Source of the DNA: Bradyrhizobium monzae
GTDB lineage: Bacteria > Pseudomonadota > Alphaproteobacteria > Rhizobiales > Xanthobacteraceae
Assembly: GCF_021458635.1 (NCBI RefSeq)
Contig: NZ_JAIRDQ010000005.1
Span: 62,001-126,000 of the forward strand
Reading direction: 5' to 3'
DNA: 64,000 nt
In this document: positions 25,069 through 34,315 of the stretch, in pieces
Numbering within the stretch: the stretch's first letter is position 1
Layout of the letters: each line of letters begins with the position of its first letter
Position numbers and translations under genes: made by a program
Notes under the pieces: model-generated
Seen by the model: only the letters and a program-made list of their open reading frames with translations
Databases searched by the model: none
What the model was told of the DNA's origin: nothing

Positions 25069-27039
25069 CTACAGCCCCGTCGACGCCTCGATCCTGAACT
25101 GCGCCAGCGCGCTCTGCGGGTCGGTCTGCAACAGCTGCAGCAATTGCATCAGCGGCGCCTTGGCGCGCGGGGAGAGCTTGATGGACAGCGTCTGGCCCGG
25201 TGTCTCGACGAGGCGGGCGATCGCATCCACGGCCGCGTCTGCATCCGGATTGGCGGACGCAATTTGCTCGCGTCTTGCCTTGATGCTCTCGACGAGCGTC
25301 TGACGCGCGGCGTCGCGGCTGACGTTCTGCGTGCGGGCAAACTGCGTCACGACGAGATCGACGCCACCATTGTCGTGCAGCGAGAACTCGAGGGCGCCGG
25401 CCTCGATCCGGGCCGCCTGGCCCATGAGCTGGGCTGGATCAACCGAAAACAGCTCGCGCGGCCAGTTGCTGAGCGCGATACGCAATTGCGCTTTTGCGAT
25501 GCCTCCGATGTCGAGGGTCGCCGGCGCCAGGACGAAGTTGTTGGAGGACTCCGTCCAGGCTGCACCGAGATCGAGGTCGATCGCGAGCTTGTCGATTCCG
25601 CCGAGGATCAGTGGAAGCTGCTTCAGATCGGATGGATCGGTGGGCGTGACGAATTTGGCGACCACATGCGCTTTGCTCGGAATCGAGCCAACCAGCTGCC
25701 CCCAGTCCAGGCTCAGCGTGTCGATCGTGACCAGCTTCTTGGTGGTCTTGAACGGCGCGACCACGCCCTTGACCTCCGCGCCCGCGAGCACGCCAAACAG
25801 CCCGAGCATCTGATCCGGCGCGGGCGCGCGCCCGGGAGTGCTGAGGCTGGCTGCCCAGCGGATCAGGTTTGCCGCGCTGAAGGATTTCAGCGCGAAGCGC
25901 TCCATCTTGAACTGCCCCTGCGGGGCCGGCGTATCGACGCCCTCGATTGCAAACTCGCCGTCGCGGTATCTGATCGCGTTGACCTTGCCAATCCCCTGCG
26001 GCGTGCCAACCGAAATCTTGCTGACCTCGGTCCTGCCGATGCGAAGACCCTCGTAGACTCCGGCGAGCTTCTCCATCATCTCGCGCGACTGTGCCGGCGT
26101 CGGAACGGCTGATCGATCCTGCGGCAGCGCGGCAAATATCTCGGCCAGCCGGAATTTCGACGGCTGCAGGTCGATATCCTCCATCACGAAGCCGTCGATA
26201 TCGACACGCATCCCCTGAGCCGATGTGAGCGCATAGGGGCCGGCCGAGACCTGCCGGTAGACGCGGTGATAGGTCTCGTCACTGCTGGCCTGCGGATCGA
26301 GCGCGGCGATGATTCCGGTCGCGTCGAAATCGTTGACGATGATGTTCGACAGCTCGCCGGTCAGCTTGTCCGGCTTGCCTGGCTGCTTGACGTCGACCGA
26401 GATCGCGGCGCGGTCCGCTTTCATTGCATCGATCTTGCCGTGCTTCAGGTTCTGGATCGCCAATCCGGAATAGGTGAGCTCGCCGCTGCCGCCGGGACCG
26501 CTGCCGGAATCGAAGCTCATCGTCAGCGTCGGCGCCGTGAGCGAGGACGCCGTGACGCTCGCGTATTGACCGAGCACGTAGCGGTAGAGGTCGATGAGGG
26601 GCCCATTCACCGGCGCCGTCCCGGTGTGAAGGGGGCCGGCATAGTCGCGCATCGTCAGTTGCGGGATCTTGTAGGACGCCTTCGCCTTGGCAGGGCCGAT
26701 CTGGTCCAGGGCCACTTCGAAGCCGGTGATATCGATGCTGTCGGCTGAAAATCTGGTGTCGTCGATCTGGCGAACGCCGGTGCCCTTGATGCCGGCGATC
26801 TTGACTTGCGCTTGCGGTTGATTGCCGGGCGTGACCGCAATGTCCTCAACGGTCAGCGTCCGCGTCATCAGGTCGAATTCAACCTTGCCGTGGCTCGCCT
26901 TGCCACCCTGTTTGCGGATCTGCTCGAAGGCCGTCTCGATCTCGGCGGTGACGCGATGTTTGGCGTAAAGGTTGAAGCCGAACCATCCGCCCGCGGCAAG
27001 CACGGCGACTGCGATCAGGCCGATCAGGATCCGCTTCAT
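25069..27039 (-). CDS. Large membrane-anchored protein of unknown function, 656 aa
   Basis: A single N-terminal helix (MKRILIGLIAVAVLAAGGWFGFNLY) is followed by a long, beta-rich periplasmic region with repeated short strands such as KVEFDLMTRTLTVEDIAVTPG, ADSIDITGFEVALDQIG and GLRIGRTEVSKISVGTP. This architecture recalls DUF945/AsmA-like periplasmic proteins, but I cannot assign it to a family. The start at 27039 gives the anchor at the very N-terminus with GGGA upstream. It is divergent from maeB. Function unknown; a role at the cell envelope is an inference from topology only. Confidence 0.75.
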   Translation of the reverse strand: MKRILIGLIAVAVLAAGGWFGFNLYAKHRVTAEIETAFEQIRKQGGKASHGKVEFDLMTRTLTVEDIAVTPGNQPQAQVKIAGIKGTGVRQIDDTRFSADSIDITGFEVALDQIGPAKAKASYKIPQLTMRDYAGPLHTGTAPVNGPLIDLYRYVLGQYASVTASSLTAPTLTMSFDSGSGPGGSGELTYSGLAIQNLKHGKIDAMKADRAAISVDVKQPGKPDKLTGELSNIIVNDFDATGIIAALDPQASSDETYHRVYRQVSAGPYALTSAQGMRVDIDGFVMEDIDLQPSKFRLAEIFAALPQDRSAVPTPAQSREMMEKLAGVYEGLRIGRTEVSKISVGTPQGIGKVNAIRYRDGEFAIEGVDTPAPQGQFKMERFALKSFSAANLIRWAASLSTPGRAPAPDQMLGLFGVLAGAEVKGVVAPFKTTKKLVTIDTLSLDWGQLVGSIPSKAHVVAKFVTPTDPSDLKQLPLILGGIDKLAIDLDLGAAWTESSNNFVLAPATLDIGGIAKAQLRIALSNWPRELFSVDPAQLMGQAARIEAGALEFSLHDNGGVDLVVTQFARTQNVSRDAARQTLVESIKARREQIASANPDADAAVDAIARLVETPGQTLSIKLSPRAKAPLMQLLQLLQTDPQSALAQFRIEASTGL

Positions 27040-27120
27040 TCCCAGCTCCAGTTGCTCGTTGTGCGCTGCGCAACCTGCCATATTCGGGAAACGTTGTGTG
27101 GTCCAGGGAAAGCCAGCGCT

Positions 27121-27172
27121 GTCAAATATTTGACCGTGCGATCTGTTAATGGGATGGCAATCGGATATTGCC
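27121..27172. promoter_or_regulatory. Two dyads in the divergent control region upstream of maeB
   Basis: GTCAAATATTTGAC (27121-27134) is a perfect 14-base palindrome, and GGCAAT-CGGAT-ATTGCC (27156-27172) is a second dyad. Both lie between the divergent starts at 27039 and 27291. They are candidate operators for regulation of the malic enzyme or of the anchored hypothetical; no regulator gene is adjacent. Confidence 0.45.
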
Positions 27173-27290
27173 ACCGAGGCGTTGGCCGTGCTTCATCGCG
27201 GTTTCCACGAGCCGGAATACCGTGTGCACTGCGGCGAACCGGCCGGGGCGATGAATGATTGAGGCCGGATAACGCGAGGCAAGAGACCGC

Positions 27291-29597
27291 ATGTCGTATT
27301 CTGATGATCTCCACCAGGCGGCGCTGGCCTATCACCGTCTGCCGCGCCCCGGAAAGCTCGAGATCCAGGCGAGCAAGCCGCTCGCCAACCAGCGCGACCT
27401 CGCGCTTGCCTATTCTCCGGGCGTTGCCGCCGCCTGCACCGAGATCGCCAAGAACCCGGCGGAAGCCGCCACGCTGACGATCCGCTCGAATCTGGTCGCG
27501 GTGGTCTCGAACGGCACCGCGGTGCTCGGCCTCGGCAATATCGGCCCGCTGGCGTCCAAGCCGGTGATGGAAGGCAAGGCGGTCCTGTTCAAGAAATTCG
27601 CCGGCATCGACGTGTTCGACATCGAGATTGCCGCCGACACCATCGAGCGCGTGGTCGAGACGGTGGCGGCGCTCGAGCCGACCTTCGGCGGCATCAATCT
27701 GGAAGACATCCGCGGGCCGGAATGTTTCGAGATCGAGGCGCAGCTGAAGGAGCGCATGAAGATCCCGGTCTTCCATGACGACCAGCACGGCACCGCGATC
27801 ATCGTGGCCGCCGCCATCACCAATGGCCTGCGCCTGAACGGCAAGAAGCTCTCGGACGTCAAGATCGTGGCGTCGGGGGCAGGGGCCGCGGCGATCGCGA
27901 CGCTCAACCTGCTGGTCTCGATGGGCGCGCAGCGCAAGAACATCTGGGTCTGTGACATCGACGGCCTCGTGCATGAGGGCCGCAACACCACGATGGACCG
28001 CTGGAAGGCGGTCTATGCGCAGAAAACCGACAAGCGCACGCTTGGCGACGTCATCGGTGGCGCCGACATCTTCATCGGCCTGTCCGCGCCCGGCGTGCTC
28101 AAGCCCGAGATGGCCAAGGCGATGGGCGACAAGCCGCTGATCATGGCGCTCGCCAATCCGACCCCCGAGATCATGCCGGAGGAGGCGCGCAAGGTGCGCC
28201 CGGACGCGATGATCTGCACCGGCCGCTCCGACTACCCGAACCAGGTCAACAACGTCCTCTGCTTTCCCTTCATCTTCCGCGGCGCGCTCGACGTCGGTGC
28301 CAGCGCCATCAACGAGGAGATGAAGCACGCTGCCGTCGAAGCCATCGCGCAACTCGCGCGCGAGGCGCCGTCGGATGCGGTCTCGCAGGGCTTTGACACC
28401 GGCGAGACGCAGGGCTTCGGTCCGGGCTCGCTGATCCCGAGTCCGTTTGATCCCAGGCTGATCCTGCGCATCGCGCCGGCCGTGGCGAAGGCCGCGATGG
28501 AATCCGGCGTCGCGACGCGGCCGATCACCAATTTCGACGAATACACCGCGCTGCTCGAGCGCTTCGCCTTCCGCTCCGGCCTCGTCATGAAGCCGATGTT
28601 CGCCAAGGCCAAGACCCAGCCGGTGCGCTTGATCTACGCCGAAGGCGAGGACGAGCGCGTGCTGCGTGCCACGCAGGTGGTGCTGGAAGAGAAGCTGGCG
28701 CGGCCGATCCTGGTCGGCCGTCCCTCGGTGGTGGAAGCCCGCATCAAGCGCTTCGGCCTCCAGATCCGCGCCGGCAAGGATTTTGACCTGGTCAATCCCG
28801 AGGACGATCCGCGCTACCGCTCCTACGTGCAATCCTATGTCGAGGTCGCCGGCCGCCGCGGCGTGACGCCGGATGCGGCACGCACGGTGGTGCGTACCAA
28901 CAACACGGTGATCGCGGCGCTAGCGGTCACGCGCGGGGAGGCGGATGCCATGCTCTGCGGCGTCGAGGGCCGCTACATGCATCATCTGCGGCATGTCCGC
29001 GAGATCATCGGTTTTGCGCCGGGCGTCAGCGACTATGCGGCGCTGGCGCTGCTGATCACCAGCAAGGGCGCCTTCTTCATCGCCGACACGCAAGTGCGGC
29101 CCAATCCGAGCGCGGAAGAGCTCGCCGAGATCGCCTCGCTCGCGGCGGTTCATGTTCAGCGCTTTGCGCTCAAGCCCAGGATTGCCTTCGTCTCGCACTC
29201 CGATTTCGGCAGCTACGACACCGACTCCTCGCGCAAGATGCGCCGGGCGACGCAGCTTCTGAGAGAGAAGCATCCGGAGATCGAGGCCGACGGCGAGATG
29301 CAGGGCGACACCGCGCTTTCCGCCGCTGCGCGAAAAATGGTGCTGCCGCACTCCAAGCTCGAGGGCGAGGCCAACATCATGATCATGCCGACGCTGGACA
29401 CCGCCAACGTCGCCTATCAGATGATCAAGTCGCTGGCGGACGCGCTGCCGGTCGGCCCGATCCTGATCGGCCCGGCGCGGCCCGCGCACATCCTCACGCC
29501 CTCGGTGACCGCGCGCGGCATCCTCAACATGACAGCTGTCGCCGTGGTCGAAGCGCAGGAGCGCGCGGCGCGGCAGCAGCCGACGCTGTTCACGTAA
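27291..29597 (+). CDS. maeB: NADP-dependent malic enzyme with phosphotransacetylase-like domain
   Basis: A 768-aa two-domain malic enzyme, oxidatively decarboxylating malate to pyruvate with NADP. Residues 1 to about 430 are the catalytic part: AYSPGVAAAC (substrate tyrosine region), FHDDQHGTAIIVAAA (metal site) and VASGAGAAAIATLNLL (dinucleotide loop). Residues about 445-760 resemble phosphate acetyltransferase, e.g. ARPILVGRPSVVEARI and DTANVAYQMIKSLADALPVGPIL; in this family that domain is usually regulatory rather than catalytic. The length is typical. In rhizobia such enzymes feed pyruvate from C4-dicarboxylates. Confidence 0.96.
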   Translation: MSYSDDLHQAALAYHRLPRPGKLEIQASKPLANQRDLALAYSPGVAAACTEIAKNPAEAATLTIRSNLVAVVSNGTAVLGLGNIGPLASKPVMEGKAVLFKKFAGIDVFDIEIAADTIERVVETVAALEPTFGGINLEDIRGPECFEIEAQLKERMKIPVFHDDQHGTAIIVAAAITNGLRLNGKKLSDVKIVASGAGAAAIATLNLLVSMGAQRKNIWVCDIDGLVHEGRNTTMDRWKAVYAQKTDKRTLGDVIGGADIFIGLSAPGVLKPEMAKAMGDKPLIMALANPTPEIMPEEARKVRPDAMICTGRSDYPNQVNNVLCFPFIFRGALDVGASAINEEMKHAAVEAIAQLAREAPSDAVSQGFDTGETQGFGPGSLIPSPFDPRLILRIAPAVAKAAMESGVATRPITNFDEYTALLERFAFRSGLVMKPMFAKAKTQPVRLIYAEGEDERVLRATQVVLEEKLARPILVGRPSVVEARIKRFGLQIRAGKDFDLVNPEDDPRYRSYVQSYVEVAGRRGVTPDAARTVVRTNNTVIAALAVTRGEADAMLCGVEGRYMHHLRHVREIIGFAPGVSDYAALALLITSKGAFFIADTQVRPNPSAEELAEIASLAAVHVQRFALKPRIAFVSHSDFGSYDTDSSRKMRRATQLLREKHPEIEADGEMQGDTALSAAARKMVLPHSKLEGEANIMIMPTLDTANVAYQMIKSLADALPVGPILIGPARPAHILTPSVTARGILNMTAVAVVEAQERAARQQPTLFT

Positions 29598-29624
29598 GAG
29601 CAGTGTCGCTGCGCTGACGGTGCA

Positions 29625-29790
29625 ACCCTTCTCCCCTTGTGGGAGAAGGTGGCGCGGAGCGCCGGATGAGGGGTGTTTCTCCACGAGACGAGAGCGCCAG
29701 AGTTGCCCGTGCCGACAGATACCCCTCACCCGTCTCGCCGCTTTGCGGCGTGCTTCCCCTCTCCCACAGGGGGAGAGGGGAAGCACGCCG
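29625..29790. repeat. Complex intergenic inverted repeat filling the maeB-doxX gap
   Basis: CTTCTCCCCTTGTGGGAGAAG (a local hairpin) and GGATGAGGGGTG on the left are mirrored by ACCCCTCACCCG and CCCCTCTCCCACAGGGGGAG on the right, with a CGCCGCTTTGCGGCG hairpin between. It appears to be a mosaic of dispersed repeats typical of intergenic DNA in this group. The 316-base gap 29598-29913 contains this and no gene I can support. It may form strong RNA structure downstream of maeB. Confidence 0.8.
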
Positions 29791-29913
29791 CCAGATTTGA
29801 ATTGCTTGCAGTTCGCCATTTCCCCGTTTGTAAACCGACGCACTAGCCTTCATAATCGCCCGGCACTCTCGTCAAGACGCCGATCTCAAAAAGCCTGAGC
29901 CAAGAGGCCGACC

Positions 29914-30366
29914 ATGCCAGCGTTTGTGACTTTCGGGCGAATCCTGTTCGCCGTGCTGTTCATCTACACGGGCGCGACCAAGCTCATTGCCATCCAGGCG
30001 ACCGCTGACTTCATCGCCACCAAGGTCGTGGTGCCCGATGTGATCGCGCCTTACGCCAAGCAGGTCGAGACGGCGACCGCGATGACCACGCCGCAGCTGC
30101 TGGCGATCGGGCTCGGCGGGCTCGAGATCGTTGCGGGGCTGATGATCGCCCTGAATTTCGGCGCGCGCTTCTTTGCGATGCTGATGATCATCTACATCGC
30201 GGTGTCGACCGTCCTGTTCTACGATTTCTGGAATCAGCCGGCGCCCGACAACGCCAAGATGCTGGTCGACGCGCTGAAGAATCTCTCCATCATCGGCGCG
30301 CTGTTCATGATCATGGGCTATGGCCGCGCCACGCGCTCGGCCGAGACGGCCTACGGGGACGTGTAG
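29914..30366 (+). CDS. DoxX family membrane protein
   Basis: A 150-aa protein with four hydrophobic helices: FGRILFAVLFIYTGATKLI, LAIGLGGLEIVAGLMIAL, FFAMLMIIYIAVSTVLFYDF and LSIIGALFMIMGYG. The first contains the G-R-x-L-x-A-x-x-F-x-x-x-G-x-x-K signature of DoxX proteins, which associate with respiratory or detoxifying membrane complexes. Specific partner unknown. ATG 29914 fits the family start; monocistronic. Confidence 0.85.
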   Translation: MPAFVTFGRILFAVLFIYTGATKLIAIQATADFIATKVVVPDVIAPYAKQVETATAMTTPQLLAIGLGGLEIVAGLMIALNFGARFFAMLMIIYIAVSTVLFYDFWNQPAPDNAKMLVDALKNLSIIGALFMIMGYGRATRSAETAYGDV

Positions 30367-30502
30367 GTCTCGTCGCCTCGTACGTCATCGTCGCCTGGGC
30401 GGTTGAGGCGCGGACGTTCGCGGTGTGCCCAGCTTCGCGCAAGGTCGTTGCTGCAGAATGATCGGGAGCAAGTCATCACGTCGATGATAGGGCCCCCTCG
30501 TC

Positions 30503-32512
30503 ATGTATGCCGAAGCGTCGTCTGTTGCTGGATCGCTCGAGGCCGGTCTCGCGCACCATCGCGCTGGGCGCTTGCCGCAGGCAGAGGCGGTTTATCAGCA
30601 GATACTGGCTTCCCAGCCCGATCATGCGGACGCGATTTTCCTCCTGGGGGTTGCTTCGCTCCAGACCGGTCACTCGGACAGGGCGCTCGATTTCTTCAGT
30701 CGCGCCGTCAAGCAGCAGCCTCGCAACAGCGTCTATCACAGCAACATGGCTGTCGCTCTGCGCGCGCTCGGGCGCAGGGGCGAGGCTATCGCGAGCTACC
30801 GGGAAGCGCTGTTGTATCAGCCCGGCGATCTGGATACGCACATTCAGCTTGGTCTGCTGCTGGGTGAATGCGGGGATTTTGCCGGTGAGGAGGCCCAGTA
30901 TCGGCTCGTGCTGCGGTATCCCGTTGGTCTGGACCTCGGTGCGGTGCGCACCCAGGTCGATGCCCGTTTCCATCTCGCCAATCTGCTGGTGAGACGGAAG
31001 CAATTCGACGATGCGATCAGCGAGTTTCGACAGGTGCTGAGGCACCGGCCGGATTTTGCGGAGGCCCATTGTAATCTTGGGGCCGTGCTGTTCGATCTCG
31101 CCGCCTTCGAGGAATGCGAGCGTTGCTATCGCGAGGCGCTGCGCATCAATCCGGGATTTGCGGAGGCCCGTAACAATCTTGGTGGTCTTCTCATCAAATT
31201 GGGGCGCCTCGACGACGCCGAGCTCAATCTTCGCGAAGCCTGCAAACTCAGGCCCAATTTCCCCGAGGCCTTGAACAATCTCGGCGATCTGCTGCGTCTG
31301 CGGGGGCGGCCGGAAGAGGCGGAAGCGTGCTGCAGGGAAGCTTTGCGTCTGAAGCCGGACTATGTTCCGGCGCAACTGACCCTGGGCAACGCGCTTCGCG
31401 AGGCCGGTCGTTTCCTCGACGCGGAGCCTTGCTATCGGGCAGCCCTCGATCGCAATCCGGCCTGGCCGGAGGCGCTCAACAATCTCGGCACGCTGCTGTA
31501 CGATCTTGGACGGCCTGATGAAGCCATTCAGAGTCTGCGAAAGGCGGTCGCGCAAAAGCCCGACTATGCCGACGCGCATTTCAACCTTGGGATCTCGCTG
31601 TTGCTGGCGGGCCAGTTCGACGAAGGCTGGCGGGAATACGAGTGGCGCTGGAAGCAGGAGACGAAAAATCCGCATCTCCGCGGCTTCAGCCAACCACTCT
31701 GGGATGGAGGAGAACTCGGCGATCGCGTCCTGCTGCTGCATGCGGAGCAGGGCCTGGGCGACACCCTCCAGTTCTGTCGTTTCGTGCCGGCCATTGCGGC
31801 AGGGCGACGGGTCGTTCTCGAGGTTCAGCGGCCGTTGCTGCCGCTCCTGACGGGGCTGCCGGGAATCGAGGGCATCGTCGCGCGCGGTGATCCGCTGCCG
31901 CCGTTCGATCTGCATTGTCCGCTGTTGAGTCTGCCGCGGGTCCTTGGCATCACCCTCGACACCATCCCGCGAGAGGCATCCTATCTCCGGGCGGATCCAC
32001 AACGCGCGGCGGCCTGGCGCGCGCGCGTCGGCCAGCTCGATGGCCTGCGGGTCGGCCTCGTCTGGTCCGGCAATCAGACGATGAGCGGCGACCGGCGCCG
32101 GTCGATTCCGCTCGAACGGTTTTCGGAGCTGGTGGGCCTGCCGGGGGTGAGTTTTGTCTCGTTGCAAAAGGGACCGGCGACCAGTCAGTCGCCGCCAATT
32201 GGTCTGTCCTTGCACGACTGGACGGACGATCTTCACGATTTCGGCGAGACCGCGGCGCTGATCGAGGCGCTGGATCTGGTCATCAGCGTCGATACGGGGG
32301 TGGCGCATCTTGCAGGCGCGCTTGGCCGCCCGGTGTGGCTGCTCAATCGCTTCGATCGGTGCTGGCGGTGGTTGCTCGGCCGTGACGACAGCCCCTGGTA
32401 TCCGACGCTGCGCCAGTTCCGGCAAATTCAGCCCGGCGACTGGACCAGCGTGCTCCGCAACGTGCGCGCTGAGCTCGAGAAATCGGGATTGCCCCAGCCC
32501 GCCATGCAGTGA
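30503..32512 (+). CDS. TPR protein with C-terminal glycosyltransferase-9-like domain
   Basis: A 669-aa protein. Residues about 5-370 form roughly ten tetratricopeptide repeats, recognisable by recurring blocks such as PDFAEAHCNLGAVLFDLAAF and PNFPEALNNLGDLLRLRGR. Residues about 400-665 have a Rossmann-like glycosyltransferase fold: VLLLHAEQGLGDTLQFCRFV, VGLVWSGNQTMSGDRRRSIPL and the terminal donor-site motif VISVDTGVAHLAGALGRPVWLL, seen in heptosyltransferase-type (GT9) enzymes. This arrangement is common in proteins proposed to modify surface or secreted proteins. Substrate unknown. The frame is open in full and no signal peptide is seen, so it is probably cytoplasmic. Confidence 0.85.
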   Translation: MYAEASSVAGSLEAGLAHHRAGRLPQAEAVYQQILASQPDHADAIFLLGVASLQTGHSDRALDFFSRAVKQQPRNSVYHSNMAVALRALGRRGEAIASYREALLYQPGDLDTHIQLGLLLGECGDFAGEEAQYRLVLRYPVGLDLGAVRTQVDARFHLANLLVRRKQFDDAISEFRQVLRHRPDFAEAHCNLGAVLFDLAAFEECERCYREALRINPGFAEARNNLGGLLIKLGRLDDAELNLREACKLRPNFPEALNNLGDLLRLRGRPEEAEACCREALRLKPDYVPAQLTLGNALREAGRFLDAEPCYRAALDRNPAWPEALNNLGTLLYDLGRPDEAIQSLRKAVAQKPDYADAHFNLGISLLLAGQFDEGWREYEWRWKQETKNPHLRGFSQPLWDGGELGDRVLLLHAEQGLGDTLQFCRFVPAIAAGRRVVLEVQRPLLPLLTGLPGIEGIVARGDPLPPFDLHCPLLSLPRVLGITLDTIPREASYLRADPQRAAAWRARVGQLDGLRVGLVWSGNQTMSGDRRRSIPLERFSELVGLPGVSFVSLQKGPATSQSPPIGLSLHDWTDDLHDFGETAALIEALDLVISVDTGVAHLAGALGRPVWLLNRFDRCWRWLLGRDDSPWYPTLRQFRQIQPGDWTSVLRNVRAELEKSGLPQPAMQ

Positions 32513-32526
32513 GCTTTATACGCGGC

Positions 32527-32594
32527 AACCCCATGCGTTGCACGCAGGTATCAACGCACCGGTACTGTGCATGGGGTTATTTTCGATTTTTTAG
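32527..32594 (+). terminator. Candidate terminator after the TPR gene
   Basis: AACCCCATGC (32527-32536) pairs with GCATGGGGTT (32569-32578), followed by ATTTTCGATTTTTT. The 32-base loop is long, so efficiency is uncertain. It overlaps the 3' end of the convergent DHFR-like gene. Confidence 0.5.
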
Positions 32595-33148
32595 CCCTTG
32601 GTCGGCCGCCATGGCGTGACGGTCACATCATGGGCCGCGTCGAGCAGATACGGCGCGCCTGGCTTCATCCCATGTGACGCCAGCACCTCGTGTGGTGTTC
32701 GCTCCGGCACGCCCACAAAACAGCCTTCGCCGCCGGGCAGCCGCACATGCGGGGCCTCCGACAGCCAGAACGTGTCGTAGCGGTCCATGAACAGGTCGAA
32801 CACGGCGGGGCCACCGATGACCGCGATCCGTCCCGAGGCGACATCGGCAAAGGCGGTAGCCTCTTCGAAGCTCGCATGATCCGGATTCCACAGCGTCGCG
32901 TTCGGCATCTCCGGATCGACGGTGAGGGCCTTGATCTTGCGGGTGGTGATCAGCCGCTTGCGCTTGGGCGAATTCGGCTGCTGCTCATGCGAGTTGCGGC
33001 CGTGCACGATCAGCGCGGCGCCATCGAGCGCCTGCTCGAAGAACAGCTTGTCGCCCTTGAACTTCAGACTGTCGGGCATGACGCGGCTGGCGTCGGCCAG
33101 CATGCCGTCCGCCGAGACGATGACGTAACCTTCGAAATGGAAAGACAA
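32591..33148 (-). CDS. Dihydrofolate reductase-like protein (RibD C-terminal type)
   Basis: A 185-aa DHFR-fold reductase. The N-terminal strand FEGYVIVSADGMLADASRVMP and the glycine motif IAVIGGPAVFDLFMDRYDTFWLSE (NADPH pyrophosphate loop) identify the fold. It resembles the RibD/DHFR-related standalone proteins rather than FolA: the usual FolA substrate aspartate/tryptophan segment is not evident and no thyA lies nearby. Substrate therefore unassigned. It lies 7 bases downstream of the polysaccharide deacetylase gene on the same strand and is probably co-transcribed with it. Confidence 0.7.
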   Translation of the reverse strand: MSFHFEGYVIVSADGMLADASRVMPDSLKFKGDKLFFEQALDGAALIVHGRNSHEQQPNSPKRKRLITTRKIKALTVDPEMPNATLWNPDHASFEEATAFADVASGRIAVIGGPAVFDLFMDRYDTFWLSEAPHVRLPGGEGCFVGVPERTPHEVLASHGMKPGAPYLLDAAHDVTVTPWRPTKG

Positions 33149-33155
33149 GCGACGA

Positions 33156-34160
33156 CTATTCGGAAACGGTCGTCACCACGGAATTGACCGGGCGCGTGCT
33201 CACCGTCGGCAGCTTGACGTCCTTCATCAGCTCCTGGTCGTATTCCGGGAGCGAGGCGACCGGCGCCTTGGCGCGCATCGCCACCACCTTGTAGCCGCCG
33301 GCCTTGAGGCGGTTCAGAAGCTCGGGCAGGGCTTCCGCGGTGTGCTTCTGGAAGTCGTGCATCAGGATGATGCCCTTGCCCTTCTTGTCGAGCCCCTTCA
33401 TCACGGTCTCGATCACCTTCTCGGGCTTGGAGGCCTTGAAGTCGAAGGAGTCGATGTCGCAGGAGAAGATCGCGACATTGCGGTTGCCGAGATAGGTGAC
33501 CATCTCCGGCGGGTGTTGCAGCGCCGGGAAGCGGAAGAACGCTGCAGGCGAGATGCCGCCGAGCGCCCATTTCACGGCGCTGATGCCCTTCTCGATCTCT
33601 TCCTTGCGCTGCGCTTCGGTCAGCTTCTTGTTGTTGAGGTTGGCGTGCGACCAGGTGTGGGTGCCGACGGTGTGGCCGGCCGCGTAGACCTGCTTCAGGA
33701 TCTCGGGCTCGTAGGTGGCGTGCTTGCCGATCGAGAAGAAGATGCCGGTGGTGCACTGCTCGGCCAGCGCCTTCAGCACGGCGGCCGTGTTGTGCGGCCA
33801 GGGGCCGTCGTCGAAGGTCAGTACGACCTCTTTGTCGCGCAGGAAGTCGAGCTCCTTGAAATGCTCGAAGCCGAAGCCGGGACCGCCGGTGGTGTCGATC
33901 TCGACGGTGCGGGCGACGCCCAGCGCGTTCGGATTGTTGCAGGCCGCGCGTGCCGGCTGGGGCGCCTGTTGCGGCGGCGGCGGGAAGGCGGAGGCTTGTG
34001 GCGCGGGCGCTGCGGCGGGCGCCGCAGCAGCGGCCGGTGCGGCCGCGGGGGCGGCCTGCGTGGCAGCTGCGGGTTTCGCAGCCGGGGTCTGCGACCATGC
34101 CGCGCCTGTGAGCGCAACAGACATCGCGCTTGCCAATATCAGTCCTGCCGCCACACGCAT
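33156..34160 (-). CDS. Secreted polysaccharide deacetylase (NodB-homology domain)
   Basis: A 334-aa exported carbohydrate esterase family 4 protein. A signal peptide (VAAGLILASAMSVALTGAAWS) precedes an Ala/Pro-rich linker of about 55 residues. The catalytic domain has motif 1 VVLTFDDGPWP, motif 2 VGTHTWSH and motif 3 FFRFPAL; the late motif IILMHDFQKHT supplies the closing histidine. Such enzymes remove acetyl groups from peptidoglycan, chitin oligomers or exopolysaccharide; the target is not determined. ATG 34160 is preceded by GAGGA. This is not nodB itself, judging from the linker and context. Confidence 0.9.
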   Translation of the reverse strand: MRVAAGLILASAMSVALTGAAWSQTPAAKPAAATQAAPAAAPAAAAAPAAAPAPQASAFPPPPQQAPQPARAACNNPNALGVARTVEIDTTGGPGFGFEHFKELDFLRDKEVVLTFDDGPWPHNTAAVLKALAEQCTTGIFFSIGKHATYEPEILKQVYAAGHTVGTHTWSHANLNNKKLTEAQRKEEIEKGISAVKWALGGISPAAFFRFPALQHPPEMVTYLGNRNVAIFSCDIDSFDFKASKPEKVIETVMKGLDKKGKGIILMHDFQKHTAEALPELLNRLKAGGYKVVAMRAKAPVASLPEYDQELMKDVKLPTVSTRPVNSVVTTVSE

Positions 34161-34315
34161 GGTGTTGTCCTCGAGATTGATCCCGTTGTTCCGCCGCGGC
34201 TTTTCGCCTCCGGCAAAACCTATCCTGCCCCTGATCATCCTAGCCTAGATGGTGCTCCATCGCCATTGCAACGGCTGTTTGGCGCTTCGCCCCAATTGTG
34301 CCCAAGCCTGTTTGC

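Noticed and set aside
27036..28832. Minus-strand open frame of 598 codons opposite maeB
   Set aside because: Antisense to the conserved malic enzyme; composition is shadow-like.
30476..32425. Minus-strand open frame of 649 codons opposite the TPR gene
   Set aside because: The plus strand has recognisable TPRs and a GT9 motif; the opposite frame has repeating Gln/Arg-rich nonsense mirroring the repeats.
33156..34160. Polysaccharide deacetylase as nodB of a nodulation cluster
   Set aside because: It has a signal peptide and Ala/Pro linker and no nodA, nodC or nod box nearby, so it is a general envelope CE4 enzyme.
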